The translations under genes were made by a program, and so were the position numbers. 64,000 nucleotides of DNA from Closterium sp. NIES-65. Taxonomy: Eukaryota > Streptophyta > Zygnematophyceae > Desmidiales > Closteriaceae. The DNA is taken from the NCBI GenBank assembly GCA_948144175.1, contig CANXME010002579.1:62001-126000 (forward strand). The letters are read 5' to 3'. Below are positions 1-9,849 of the stretch, one piece after another (the stretch's first letter is position 1; each line of letters begins with the position of its first letter). A model generated the notes under the pieces. The model had not been told where the DNA came from, ran no database searches, and saw only the letters and a program-made list of their open reading frames with translations.

Positions 1-190
1 GGGGCGCGGGCGAGAGGGCGCTTAGGGGCGCGGAGGTCCTAGAAGGTAACCTAGCGTGATACCATCTCAAAGTAGCTTAGCGGAATGATTGGATTGGGGT
101 TGTGAAAGCATACAAGTAGGATACCTAACAAAGTGTTGTACTCCCTAAGGAGCAACTCACTACAGCCTATCACAAATATAACATTTGACA
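1..190 (-). mobile_element. LTR retroelement edge (5' LTR, minus strand)
   Basis: Positions 65-190 look like a 126-bp LTR read on the minus strand. It ends in TGACA on the plus strand and carries the same short-LTR layout (about 125-135 bp, 'gtagtgagtt' core) as the Copia and TRIM LTRs elsewhere in the window. Just inside it, 58-64 is the complement of a TGGTATC primer-binding site. The GC-rich body continues left and leaves the window at position 1. Only the edge is present, so the family (Copia or TRIM) cannot be decided. Confidence 0.6.
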
Positions 191-304
191 AAAAGAGACA
201 CAGTTGTTATATTATTGAGGCCACTCAAAGACATGGTTTTGAAGCACTGTTTTCTTAGCACAATAGAAGCTTTGCAAAGCTCATGTTTTTCGCTAACAGG
301 TTGC

Positions 305-1070
305 CCCTGTTGGGAACAAATAGTTTAAGCGCCTCTGTCGTGTCGAAATTCAGACACAAGTGAAGCAGCTCAAATCGAAGCATCGCGAGTCAACCCTCGG
401 AGGTTAATGTAACCGTTGGAGGTTACGAGAAAGTCAAAGGTCAGCGACCTTTGACCTTGTTGGGCTGAAACGCCCTAGGATCTTTGTAGAGTTAAAGTCT
501 GAGTAGACGTTGTAAGATGAGTACAGAGAATATGAAGAGACATTATAACTAATTTTACTGTTGCGATTCGATACAGTGCGACTCGGGCAACTGCTCAATG
601 TCGAGTCAGTTGTTTGTCCTTGCTGTCGCGCTGCGTCAAGTCAAAGGTCAGCGACCTTTGACTTTCCCGTAACCTCCGACGGTTACGTTAACCACCTTGA
701 TTGACTCGCGATGCTTCGACTTGAGCTGCTTCGCTTTGTGTCTTGAGTTCTGACACGACAGAGGCGCTTAACTTATTTGTTCCCAACAGACCTGACGCAG
801 CGCGACAGCAAGGACACATAACTGACTCGACGTTGAGCAGTTGCCCGAGTCGCACTGTATCGAACCACAACAGTAAAGTAGTTATAATGTCTCTTCATAT
901 TCTCTGTACTCATATATTTATATTCCTGTATCCTTTTGCCTTAATCAACTTACTTTGCCCTCACATACTAGCGCAAGGTGGTTCAAGGACTTCATTCAAC
1001 GCTTCCGCTATTATATCATTACTCAAGACTTTAACTCTACAAAGATCCTAGGGCGTTTCAGCCCAACAGC
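305..1070. repeat. Interleaved inverted repeat (A-B-A'-B')
   Basis: Block A (about 305-455) recurs as its reverse complement at about 641-797. Block B (about 456-635) recurs as its reverse complement at about 798-1070, with about 85 extra bases inside the second copy. The order is A, B, A', B', not the A, B, B', A' of a simple palindrome. Identity is roughly 90% by eye. A perfect 10-bp hairpin (GTCAAAGGTC with loop AGC) sits at the A/B boundary and again at the start of A'. A tandem satellite of about 340 bp with one inverted unit would give this layout. The small ORFs here are not supported as genes. Confidence 0.75.
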
Positions 1071-1194
1071 CCCCCCCCTCCCCATCCCCATTCAGTTCTT
1101 GTTCCAAGATTTGAAGCACTCTGAGCTCTAGGGCAAGTGCATCTCTTATCGTAGCCTGGATGTAATAAAATGGAGAGACCCCTATCATCATATC

Positions 1195-1459
1195 TGTCGA
1201 AATATATTTGTCATGTTTTATAACTGCTTGTAGTTGTAGTTAGTGTAGTTATTTAAACTGTTGTTGGTGGTGCACCTTATTTGGTTCCTATGCTATATGT
1301 ACTTCGAACCCTATAGTGAAACCATCATTCTCCAATTTCTCTTCCAACTCACTCGATACTCACCCTAGGTAAAACCCGCTCGACATCCTACTTGGGCCTA
1401 GGCTACTAAGCCTAGGCCCTACTTTAATCTACTCGTTCGTTCACCTTGATCTCTCGACA
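1195..1459 (+). repeat. 5' LTR of TRIM-2
   Basis: 265-bp direct repeat paired with 2231-2495, with about one mismatch. It starts TGTC and ends GACA. Confidence 0.88.
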
Positions 1460-2230
1460 TGTTATCGGAGTGAATTACGTCCTGGCCTGTGGGCCCGCCC
1501 TACACTTCCGCTGCTAAGATTTTCCGGTCGCGCGCCTAGGGCGCGTGACGATTTTTACCTTGTCCCGCCCACGGGCGTGTGACTCCTTCTCTGCCCGTCG
1601 CGCGCCCCGTGGCACGCGACGGTGCCCTTCAACTGCCCATCGTGCGCCCCGTGGCACACGATGGTGCCCTGCTCGTCGTGTGCCCCTAGGCACACGATCG
1701 GGCCCTTTCTCTTATCCTACCCGTCGTGCGCCCCGTGGCACTGGCACGCGACGGGCCTTTCCGCCCCTGCTCTCCCTGAAGCCGCCCCTGACCCATCTGC
1801 ACCGACACCGTTTCGCCGCTCTGCGGCTTTCTTCCCGCCCACCCCCCTCCTCCTTTGTCTCCCTGCAGCCGTGGGGAGGAGGGTATGGGGGTGGCGGGTG
1901 TTGGAGTGTTGGGTCAACTCTCTCCCTTCCCCTCCTTCTTTCAGTCCCACCGCTGCAGCTGCCGCTGGGGGGGGAGGGTGTGAGGATGTGGGGGAGCAGG
2001 GGGAGTGGTACCGGGGTGGCGGGTGTGAGGCAACATGCAGCCGTCCCTCCACCTCTCCTCTCTTCCCCCCTTCTCTGCTGCTCCTGCAGCAGTGTGGGGG
2101 AGGGGAAGGAGGAGGGTGAGGAGATAGAGGGGGTAACTATTCAATGTTAGCCCGCCTGCAGTACCTGCTGTTGCTTGTTATTCTTTTGCATGGCGTAACT
2201 ACATTTCTACCTACAAGCATTATGGGGGCG

Positions 2231-2495
2231 TGTCGAAATATATTTGTCATGTTTTATAACTGCTTGTAGTTGTAGTTAGTGTAGTTATTTAAACTGTTGT
2301 TGGTGGTGCACCTTATTTGGTTCCTATGCTATATGTACTTCGAACCCTATAGTGAAACCATCATTCTCCAATTTCTCTTCCAACTCACTCGATACTCACC
2401 CTAGGTAAAACCCGCTCGACATCCTACTTGGGCCTAGGCTACTAAGCCTAGGCCCTACTTTGATCTACTCGTTCGTTCACCTTGATCTCTCGACA
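2231..2495 (+). repeat. 3' LTR of TRIM-2
   Basis: 265-bp partner of 1195-1459, directly after the polypurine tract and followed by the ATATC target-site duplication. Confidence 0.88.
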
Positions 2496-2570
2496 ATATC
2501 TGCAGAGCGTGCCAAACCAAAATACATTCATCCCTTAGCTCCCTCCCTGCATCCGTCAACACATAAAATG

Positions 2571-2643
2571 TGCGGTAAGCGCGGATCGAATACGCGAATT
2601 TTAGATCTGCAGTCTGACGCCCTCCCAACTGAGCTATCCCACG
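2571..2643 (-). pseudogene. tRNA-Phe-like sequence with a GCA anticodon (degenerate tRNA)
   Basis: The 73-nt minus-strand sequence follows the plant nuclear tRNA-Phe body closely: A box TAGCTCAGTTGG, a GCGTCAGAC segment, a TTCGATCC T-loop, and ACCGCA at the 3' end. From memory of tRNA-Phe(GAA) I count about 11 mismatches. The anticodon loop reads CTGCAGA, so the anticodon is GCA (Cys), not GAA. The acceptor stem pairs poorly because its first three bases differ, and one anticodon-stem pair is lost. It is therefore probably a pseudogene or tRNA-derived remnant. A functional tRNA-Cys is less likely. Confidence 0.6.
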
Positions 2644-3048
2644 TGGAGAATTGAGCTAAGCTAGCGGTCTACAATCTGATCTACATCACCATTGTTTCGC
2701 GACCTCCTTAAATCTTACTGGCAAATCTAGGCCACTTGTCGCTTCTCCTTCAGGAATCTTTGTTCCAGAGTCATCTACAATCCCAGGTTACAAGGAGTCA
2801 GGACTGGTGCCCTCTCTTATGCTTCATAGTAGTGAAATTGGAGCAAGACAGCATCCGACCAGAGTCACAATTGCAGGTCACAATGTGGGCTGGTTTGTGC
2901 CATAATCATACACCTCCGTTGCCCAATCTAGCAACCTAATACATTTCCAGGCTAGAAACCCAACCGCTCCAGGCTCTGTGTCATAAAGCCTCATATGGTA
3001 TGAAGGTGGGTGTTCAGTCCATGATGACTGAACTTGTTTGTTGTGAGA
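2644..3048. other. Intergenic, 3' flank of p23
   Basis: Between the tRNA-like sequence and the p23 stop codon. It presumably includes the p23 3' UTR on the minus strand. I see no further gene or repeat. Confidence 0.5.
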
Positions 3049-4764
3049 TCACTTCTCAAGGTCTCCCAACTCTGCAAGTACAAGGGAAAAAAAGGAGCAG
3101 TGTTGGAGCATGTGGTGGGAATGCGATGGGGAGGAATCGATTGATGAGGCCAGGAGGGGAGGGAAACAAGTTCATGTGAGGGAAAAAAAAAAAGGGGCGT
3201 GAGGGGAGACAAGACCAAAGAGGCTCAGAACGGGGGCGGGAGAAGGAGCAAGAGCAGGAGTTCAAAATGTAGGTCAAATAAGAAGCAAGAAGAAAGGAAA
3301 GGGGAAAAAAGTCACTTACCTTCATCCTCCTCGTCCTCATCCTCATCACCACCAAGCCCAGCACCTCCGAAATCAGCACCACCAAAGTCAGCACCTCCAA
3401 AATCACCACCTCCAAAACCACCACCAAAGCCACCCGCACCACCGAAGCCACCAGCACCCTGCAGCTCAAAGAAAAACGCGATGCATCAATATATTTGCAC
3501 AAGGAAGACTGTGACGCATGTACGAACCATGGCAGATCCACACTTGCATCGATCATGGACCCAGCATTTATGGAAAAAACAAAAGTTGTCAACACCTGTG
3601 GCAGTACGATCGATCATGTGTCTTGCTTTTCATATGACCTCACCTGGAATTGTTTCATGAAGTCAGGGTCCACTGCCAAAAAAAACAAGAGTGACAAAGA
3701 GAGGGAGGAAATTGAAAGGTTTAGATGGGAGGAAAGACATGCATGTTAAGAGGGGAGCGATTTAGCATATCCTGTTTGATCGGGAAAAACATGGCTATAT
3801 TCCTGCTTGATGGGGAGCCATATGACACCTTCATACTAAAAAACCGTTAAAAAACGTGCCATTCAGCGACAGAGCATGTGAAGGACAACAGTAGCGTGGA
3901 GCCATCCACGCCATACGCTTCAGCAACGATGGCCACGTAAACGTTGATGTTTTGCAATTGTGACAAACACACAATGAAATTCGCTTCCGTTTGAACTTTC
4001 ATCTTGTCCTCTCCCTTGTTAAACCTGTTCACGATTGAACATTATCCCACTTGTACTCACATTGGTTAGCACTTGACTCCTCGTCTTCATCGACCCACTT
4101 GTTCCAGTCAACCTTGAGGAACGGCGGAGCTCGTCCCGCCGCCTTGATCAGCCGAGGCCACCACTTGGCCTCCGCCTTCACCACCATGAATATTGTGTGC
4201 CGCAAGGTGCTCACCACTTTGCTCTCCTGAAAACAGATCGTCAGCATAGAAAACGAGAAGTTGCGTCAATGAAGATATAACGTTTCCAATCGTCAAGACT
4301 GGACCAATGGCCGAACGGAGTACCTTCCAAGAGTAAGATGTGAAGCCTGTGAATGCAATTGAGCGTTCACAACTGAAGGAATCTGATCTATGTTGGCCGA
4401 ACCACGCACCTCGACATTAATTTTATCAAACAGCTCAAGATCGACGGCGAAGTCTTGATCGTCGGCTCCTGCTTTAGCTGAGTATGATAGCTTCCCCTCT
4501 GGATCTAGATTCGTCTTAATGTCTTTAGCATCAGGGAGCTCGACTGTGATGATAACGTTGTCTGACCGTTGAGCCCAGACCACCTCTGGATGGCGACTGC
4601 ACAGACCAGACGCATGTTATCGTCAGTGCGGATTACCGAAAAGTACTGTATGATAAACCCAAATAATCATATCGATAAGCACAAAAAAAAACAGCTAAAC
4701 CAATTTAAATCTATCGATCTGTGTTAAGAGTCACGAGGCAGCAGCCACAATTCCCGTACCCCAT
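3049..4764 (-). CDS. p23 co-chaperone of Hsp90 (CS domain)
   Basis: p23 proteins bind the ATP-bound state of Hsp90 in the cytosol and nucleus and stabilise it on client proteins. I place six exons on the minus strand: 4764-4760, 4596-4410, 4226-4061, 3672-3644, 3458-3320 and 3071-3049. Together they give 549 nt, or 182 residues. The reading frame passes every junction and all introns are GT-AG. The CS domain fills about residues 4-115, with HPEVVWAQRSD, then KAEAKWWPRL, then the p23 signature KVDWNKWVDEDEE. The C-terminal part is a Gly/Phe-rich segment (GGFGGAGGFGGG) and an acidic tail ending ELGDLEK, as in plant p23. The 5-nt first coding exon, with a GTACGG donor, is the least certain part. 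The gene is divergent from SmF. Confidence 0.9.
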
Positions 4765-5553
4765 GGTGGTCTTGATGAGAGAAGAACGAGAAGCTCAGAT
4801 GTTGGAGATCGATCCGAACCCTCGGAAAACACAATAAAATCAGGAGGGCTGATCAAGGAATCTAGAGCGAAGCTGCACTTCGGACGGTGGGGGTCAGTGA
4901 CTGCTAATCAGAAGATAAAGCTGGCGTTGGCGAAATTTATTCGTCTCGCAGACCGATTAATCGCAGGAAAAGACCTCGTGACCAAGAACTTCGAGAAAAC
5001 GTTCGGAGCCTCAAACTATTAATGCAGGATAGGTGATTAGAGCATACTGTAATAAGCATGGATGTTGCAACTCCTGAATCCTGGACAACTCGACGATGAA
5101 CTCGTTCGGCCACATAGTAGAAAGGAGATATTTCTCGTTCTGTCCGCTTGTGTCTCAAGGTGGTTCTGGAACTTGCAGAGTCAGGGGAAGGGGCGTCGTT
5201 GAAGCACAGATGTCTACTCACAAGCTGCCACGTCGGAGACGAACGCAAGTGACATTCGGTTCGGTCTGCTACGGTAGCTGCAGAAGCAGGAATCTCGAAT
5301 ACACTAAATTGCGAAGTCGTTTTTCTCGGTAGTGAGGAAGCACCGCTCCAGACCGCACAAACCCCTTCTGTGCACACACCGCAACAAACTAGAAAATATC
5401 GTAGGTGTGCAATGCCGGAACACGCAGTAACGAGGATAATCTGCTCTTCGCTGATCAGTTGCCGAGATTCGTAGCTCTTGCGTCCTGATCCGACTTTCGT
5501 TGTACTAGTTGCCGTCGATTACAGTACCTACGCCAGGTCATCACAGTGAGAAC
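4765..5553. promoter_or_regulatory. Shared intergenic region between divergent p23 and SmF
   Basis: About 790 bp separates the two start codons, which point away from each other, so both promoters and 5' UTRs must lie here. I find no convincing TATA box. Short ORFs in the interval show no recognisable protein. Its use as a bidirectional promoter is inferred from the layout only. Confidence 0.45.
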
Positions 5554-6715
5554 ATGGCGGTAAGTTCGCTTTTCGTTGTCTTGTTTAGAAATGGGAAACG
5601 CTCAAAGTCTGCTTCCTGATGCTTATTCTCCTCTCTTTCGTTCGCGTTTCCGCAGACCGTTCCAGTAAACCCTAAGCCGTTCCTAAACGATCTCACGGGG
5701 AAGCAAGTCATCGTAAAATTGAAATGGGGCATGGAGTACAAAGGTGAGTGAAGAAGCAAATAAACAAAACGTTTCTTGCGTCCTTCGCTCTACCTGTTTC
5801 TATCCGTTGACCTAATCGCGTTGTTTGACCCTCGCAGGCTATCTCATGTCTGTCGACGCCTATATGAACCTCCAGGTAAACCATAACTATATGAAGCTTT
5901 GCCTTTCGTAACAAAAACAGTACGGTTTTATCAGATCCCATCAGGTCATCGCAAATTTTCATGAATCTCATCGGTGATCGTTCCGTGTGTTGCGCTGACG
6001 GTGTGTGCAGCTAGCGAGCACGGAAGAGTACATCGACGGTCAGTTCATGGGAAGCCTTGGTGAAGTGCTCATCAGGTGCGCTCTTCCGTGCCTCGCATGC
6101 TCCTTCCCTTCGCATGATGCTCCGTGCCTTGCATGCTCCTTCCCTTCGCATGATGCTCCGTGCCTTGCATGCTGCTTCGCATGATGCTTCGTGCCTTGCA
6201 TGCTCCTTCGCATGATGCTCCGCACCTCGCATGCTCCTTGGCACTGACTTACTTCCTTCCTTGCTGTCGTCAAGGCGAACCGCCAGTGAAGGCGAGCCGC
6301 CAGCCCGCTTCAGTGTCGTTCTCTATCTTCCCCTCGCCTGCTTCCTTGTCTTCTCATGCAGTCCGCACATCTCACAATCCAGCTGATTGTTCCTTTCCCC
6401 CCCGTCCCTTTTCATCCCGCCCTTCCACTGATTTGTGTCTGCGGTGCGAATGTTACCTTGTGAGTGGATGTGCTGATTGCCTTTCCCTCCGTCCTTCCCC
6501 TCCGTCCCCTCGTTCCGCGTGCTGGAATGGTTTGGTTGAGTGTGTTTTACACAAGAAAGTTCCGCGTGCTGTGCTGAATCCGTCTGCGTTCCGTCTGCAT
6601 GTTGTCATGTGAACCAACCACCTCACGGTCACGCAGATGCAACAACGTGCTGTACATGAGAGGCGTGCCAGAGGACGACGAGATCACAGAAGCGCAGGAG
6701 GAGGAGGAAGGCTGA
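5554..6715 (+). CDS. Small nuclear ribonucleoprotein F (SmF)
   Basis: SmF is one of seven Sm proteins forming the heteroheptameric ring around the U-rich Sm site of spliceosomal snRNAs. Five exons (5554-5559, 5656-5743, 5838-5875, 6011-6075, 6637-6715) give 276 nt, or 91 residues, the normal SmF size. The N-terminus [14 protein letters not shown], the Sm1 stretch [13 protein letters not shown] with DAYMNLQ, and the Sm2 motif [18 protein letters not shown] are all present. The C-terminus is an acidic run. All introns are GT-AG. The first coding exon has only two codons (Met-Ala). Intron 4 (6076-6636) contains a short tandem repeat. A second copy of the start of exon 5 lies about 70 bp past the stop codon (see 6780-6820). 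Confidence 0.95.
6090..6240 (+). repeat. Short tandem repeat in SmF intron 4
   Basis: About four imperfect units built on GCATGCTCCTTCCCTTCGCA and GCATGATGCTCCGTGCC, lying just after the intron 4 donor site. The small ORFs across it follow from the repeat. Confidence 0.7.
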
Positions 6716-6779
6716 CAGCCAGTAAGAATATTGACGGTTTACAGGCACAAAAAACGCAGGTACATTGTTGGAGACGTCT

Positions 6780-6820
6780 CAAAAGAGATGCAACAACGTG
6801 CTGTACTTGAGAGGCGTGCG
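6780..6820 (+). repeat. Echo of SmF exon 5 (possible alternative last exon)
   Basis: About 33 bases from 6786 repeat the start of SmF exon 5 with one mismatch, directly preceded by AG. If spliced from exon 4, this would keep the Sm2 motif (RCNNVLYLRGV) and then run about 14 new residues to a stop near 6853. The same sequence begins the second copy of the large duplication at 43177, where it has changed at several more positions. It could be a degenerate partial duplication or a used alternative exon. Sequence alone does not decide. Confidence 0.55.
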
Positions 6821-8375
6821 AATCATATACTTAATCAATCACTTGCCCTCCCCCTTTATGTGATTTACTTACCAATCTCCCTACCCCCACTCCATCTCCC
6901 TTAGCCCCCGCCCCGCTCCCCCGCTTCCCTCCCACCACTGTCTGGTTCTCCAAGTCTTTATTTCTTAGTAACCCTTTCATTTCAGCTTCACCCATTCCCC
7001 CCACCACTCGTTGTTCCCCTTCCTCCACTCCCTGTCTTCCAACAACCCTTCTACCGGATCACCTCATTCTTTCACCCCTTTTCAAAGTCCGAATTTCATG
7101 CGCTTGGCTCCATTTTCTAAGATGCTCGTTCTTTCTGTTGGTCCTTTTGCCCTGGTCCATGTTTGTCAGCTCTGTATGGCACTCTGCGGCTCCTCGTGTC
7201 CTTGTCTTCCAACCACACCCTCTCAACATTCAAATATGCTGAATTTGTTCTTGCAAGGTAGAACAGTATGGTAAGGCAACCAATCCAGGAAACATGGTGA
7301 CTAATATAGCTAGCTGCAACAACTTACGTGTTACCTGTAGTTGCTTGCTTGCAGTATCCATAGCAGGGACTCAGTGTGGCTAGTACTAGGTTGGAAAAAG
7401 GCGTCCTCCTTTGTGCTTGGGCTGGCCACTGAAATCCAGTGTTCATCCTCATTTTTGCCACCTCGACCTAAGATGATGATGCACTCCCTGGTTTGACCAG
7501 TTTACTATGTTTACTGTGGTTTGAATGTTTTTATCACTGGGCTGCAAATGAAGAAGGACTAGGTGCAAATGCAAAAGGACTAGGTTGCAATGCAATGTGT
7601 TTGTATTGATTCCAGGATTCTAGTATGAATTTCTTCACGCTTTCAATAAAGGCCTTCTGCTATCATGTAGAGTAAGGCAGATTTGTTCTTCAGGGCACCC
7701 GCCTTTAGCTAAGCATCTCGTAGTTCTAGAAGCTTCACTAGGCAAGCATATATTCCCATAATCCTATACGGAGGTCGTTTGGTGAGGATGAGAAACGAGG
7801 CGAAATGCATGCCACGTACTCACCTTTTCGGGCAGCTAAATGGTGGATAGTGAATTAATCTCAGACGTCGACTGGAGTTCATCGGATGGCTTTCGGCTTT
7901 CTCTCACAGTTAGGGGGCAGCAGTGATACCGCGTCAACAATCCGAGTCGCTAGCGACGCCGCCCTCCCGTGACGCCTTCAAGTAATGGTTCATTTTTCTG
8001 AACCAGCCCGTTTCAGTCAGTAGCTTTCGGACATAGCATCGAGTAAAATATGTAGGCATAACATCGACTTCGCGCTAGATATAATATGGTGGAAAGGCAT
8101 GGATTTATCGATCAGCAATTTTGAAGCAGGGGTACACTTTTCACATTTCATGGACCATTCTTCTCGACTGCCCATAAAATCGGCGCTGATATTCAGCCGA
8201 GACGCGTCCCTCGTCGACCAGACCAGACCAAAATGTCGGCGCTTCGCCTGAGGTTTGATGAGGGAGGAACATCTGGGGGCAAAAAAATCGAGAATAAATT
8301 GGGGCTGGAAATCCAGTCCATTCATTCACTTCCAAGCGTCGTTTCGAGGTTCAGTTCACTCCCCACCCCTTCACC
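6821..8375. other. Noncoding 5' flank of the Asp/His-rich gene, copy 1
   Basis: A pyrimidine-rich stretch at about 6840-7100 is followed by unremarkable sequence. 7546-7600 has a short direct repeat (GCAAATG..AAGGACTAGG). I recognise no gene. It is duplicated at 43218-44772. Confidence 0.5.
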
Positions 8376-8702
8376 ATGGCTTCTATGAAGCTCCTCGCTC
8401 TTCTGATCGCGATTTCCGCGATTTTGGTCGCCCTGCTTGCGCCCTCCGCTTATGCGGAGTCCAGCGCCGTCGCCACTTCAGGTGGGTACCGTCATTCCGC
8501 TGCTGTGACTTACGTCAAAGCGTTTGCTATTCATTTTTTGTTCGTTTGTTGTTTGCTCGTTTGTTTCTATTCCAAAATGTGCAAATTCTGACTCTCGCCA
8601 CGCGTTTTATTTCAGGATCCGCGTCAGCTCTCGCCACCAGGCGCTTCTTGGGCGACGACCACGACGACGACGATGATGATGACGATCACCACGACCACGA
8701 CG

Positions 8703-8736
<34 letters not shown>

Positions 8737-9178
8737 CGACCACCATCACCACCACGAGAAGAAGGAGAAGAAACCCAAGAAGAAGCTGACGTGCATTGAG
8801 AAGTACAAGATCAAATACGCCAAGTGCGAGGAGAAGGAGGAGAAGTGCGAGGCGAAGGCGGCGAATGCGGACGAGAAGGAGGTCTGCGAGGCGCAGTCGA
8901 CGGTGTGCGAGCGCAAGGCGTACAAGTCGTTCAAGAACTGCAAGTATGGCAAGTGGGGGTGCAAGGACTGGTGCCTGTACCGCCGCCGCCAGTGCCTCAA
9001 GTGGTACAAGGCGCCGATGTGCGAGGAGAAGTACGAGAAGTGCGCCGAGTCGTGCAAGCCCAAGCCGAAGAAGGAGGAGAAGCCCAAGAAGGAGAAGAAG
9101 AAGGAGCACCACCACGACCATGACCACGACGACGACGATCATCACGACCACGACGACGACGACCACCACGACGACTAG
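8376..9178 (+). CDS. Secreted Asp/His-rich, 12-cysteine protein, copy 1
   Basis: Two exons, 8376-8481 and 8616-9178, are joined by a GT-AG intron and give 669 nt, or 222 residues. Residues 1-27 form a clear signal peptide (MASMKLLALLIAISA..., cleavage near AYA/ES), so the protein enters the secretory pathway. Next comes a run of about 35 almost pure Asp and His residues. Then follows a Lys/Glu-rich core with 12 cysteines, including KWGCKDWC and WYKAPMCEEKYEKC, enough for six disulfides. A Lys-rich linker and a second Asp/His tail end the protein. I do not recognise the family. The acidic/histidine arms suggest binding of divalent metal or mineral ions outside the cell or in a vacuole, which is inference. 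The first ATG fits the signal peptide. An upstream in-frame extension exists only by reading through the intron frame. Confidence 0.82.
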
Positions 9179-9849
9179 ATGACGCTTTTTGAAACGATCC
9201 CCGTGATTGCACGCCTGACGGATTCCCGTGGTAGTAATTAACTCGCGGCGAGTTCCCGAGGGTGCGATGAGCCACGACGAACAACCTCACAAGAAGGACT
9301 TGCAGGAACCTCCTGGATTCACGGGAATTTCTTTTTGAAGACTCGAGGTTGAAGCTGTGAATGCGAGGGGGGCATAACCTCTTGTTATGCTTCTTTGCGC
9401 GTTCGGCTGCTGCGTTTGTTTTTCTTTCTTCCTCTTGGGTAGGTTGCACTGTTCGCCTGTGCGTCGCGTGGATACGTTGGCAGGCTCGAGTGGCCTGGGC
9501 TTTTCTATGGGAGAAGGGTAGAATTGGGCTTTTCCTAGGGAGGGGATAGTGAGGGTTGATTGGAGTCTGGGGGTGTTTATCATGAGGTCCAAGTAGGGAA
9601 ATAATGTTGTGTGTCCATTCAAAAGTCATCTTGCTGCTCTCCATCCCTCATTTTTTATCATCCTCATCATTCTCTTGAATCTCAACCTGCTAACAACTAC
9701 CGGTAACCTCCTTCCACTGGTTACCCCTTCTTTCCTTCCTGTCCTTCCCCAATAGGGTTGTATCAATGCCACATTACGAAAAACGCCTAAAATATCCACA
9801 TAGGTTATCTCCTTGCCTTATCCACATACGGTACAAGGTGTATCATGTA
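9179..9849. other. Intergenic, between convergent Asp/His gene and eIF2D remnant (copy 1)
   Basis: Presumed 3' UTRs and spacer. I see no gene, RNA or repeat. Near-identical to 45576-46246. Confidence 0.5.

Larger units (their letters stand above)
1195..2495 (+). mobile_element. TRIM-2, non-autonomous LTR element
   Basis: Two 265-bp LTRs (1195-1459 and 2231-2495) begin TGTCGAAA and end TCTCGACA. They are flanked by a 5-bp target-site duplication, ATATC, at 1190-1194 and 2496-2500. The LTRs differ at about one base, so the insertion is recent. A primer-binding site (TGTTATCGGAG) starts at 1460, and a polypurine tract (TATGGGGGCG) ends at 2230. The 771-bp interior has no gag or pol. It holds GC-rich tandem repeats (about 1590-1760, unit near CGTGCGCCCCGTGGCAC) and low-complexity sequence. 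It would depend on enzymes from another element. Confidence 0.88.

Noticed and set aside
2571-2643. Functional tRNA-Cys
   Set aside because: The body is tRNA-Phe-like, and the acceptor stem and one anticodon-stem pair are mismatched.
4937-5377. 146-codon minus-strand frame between p23 and SmF
   Set aside because: No recognisable domain. It lies in the shared promoter region and has no splice or homology support.
6011-6273. Repeat-containing minus-strand frames over SmF
   Set aside because: They are shadows of SmF exon 4 and the intron 4 tandem repeat.
8624-9169. 181-codon antisense frame rich in Val/Leu
   Set aside because: It is the mirror of the Asp/His codons of the spliced, signal-peptide-bearing sense gene. 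The same holds at 45021-45566.
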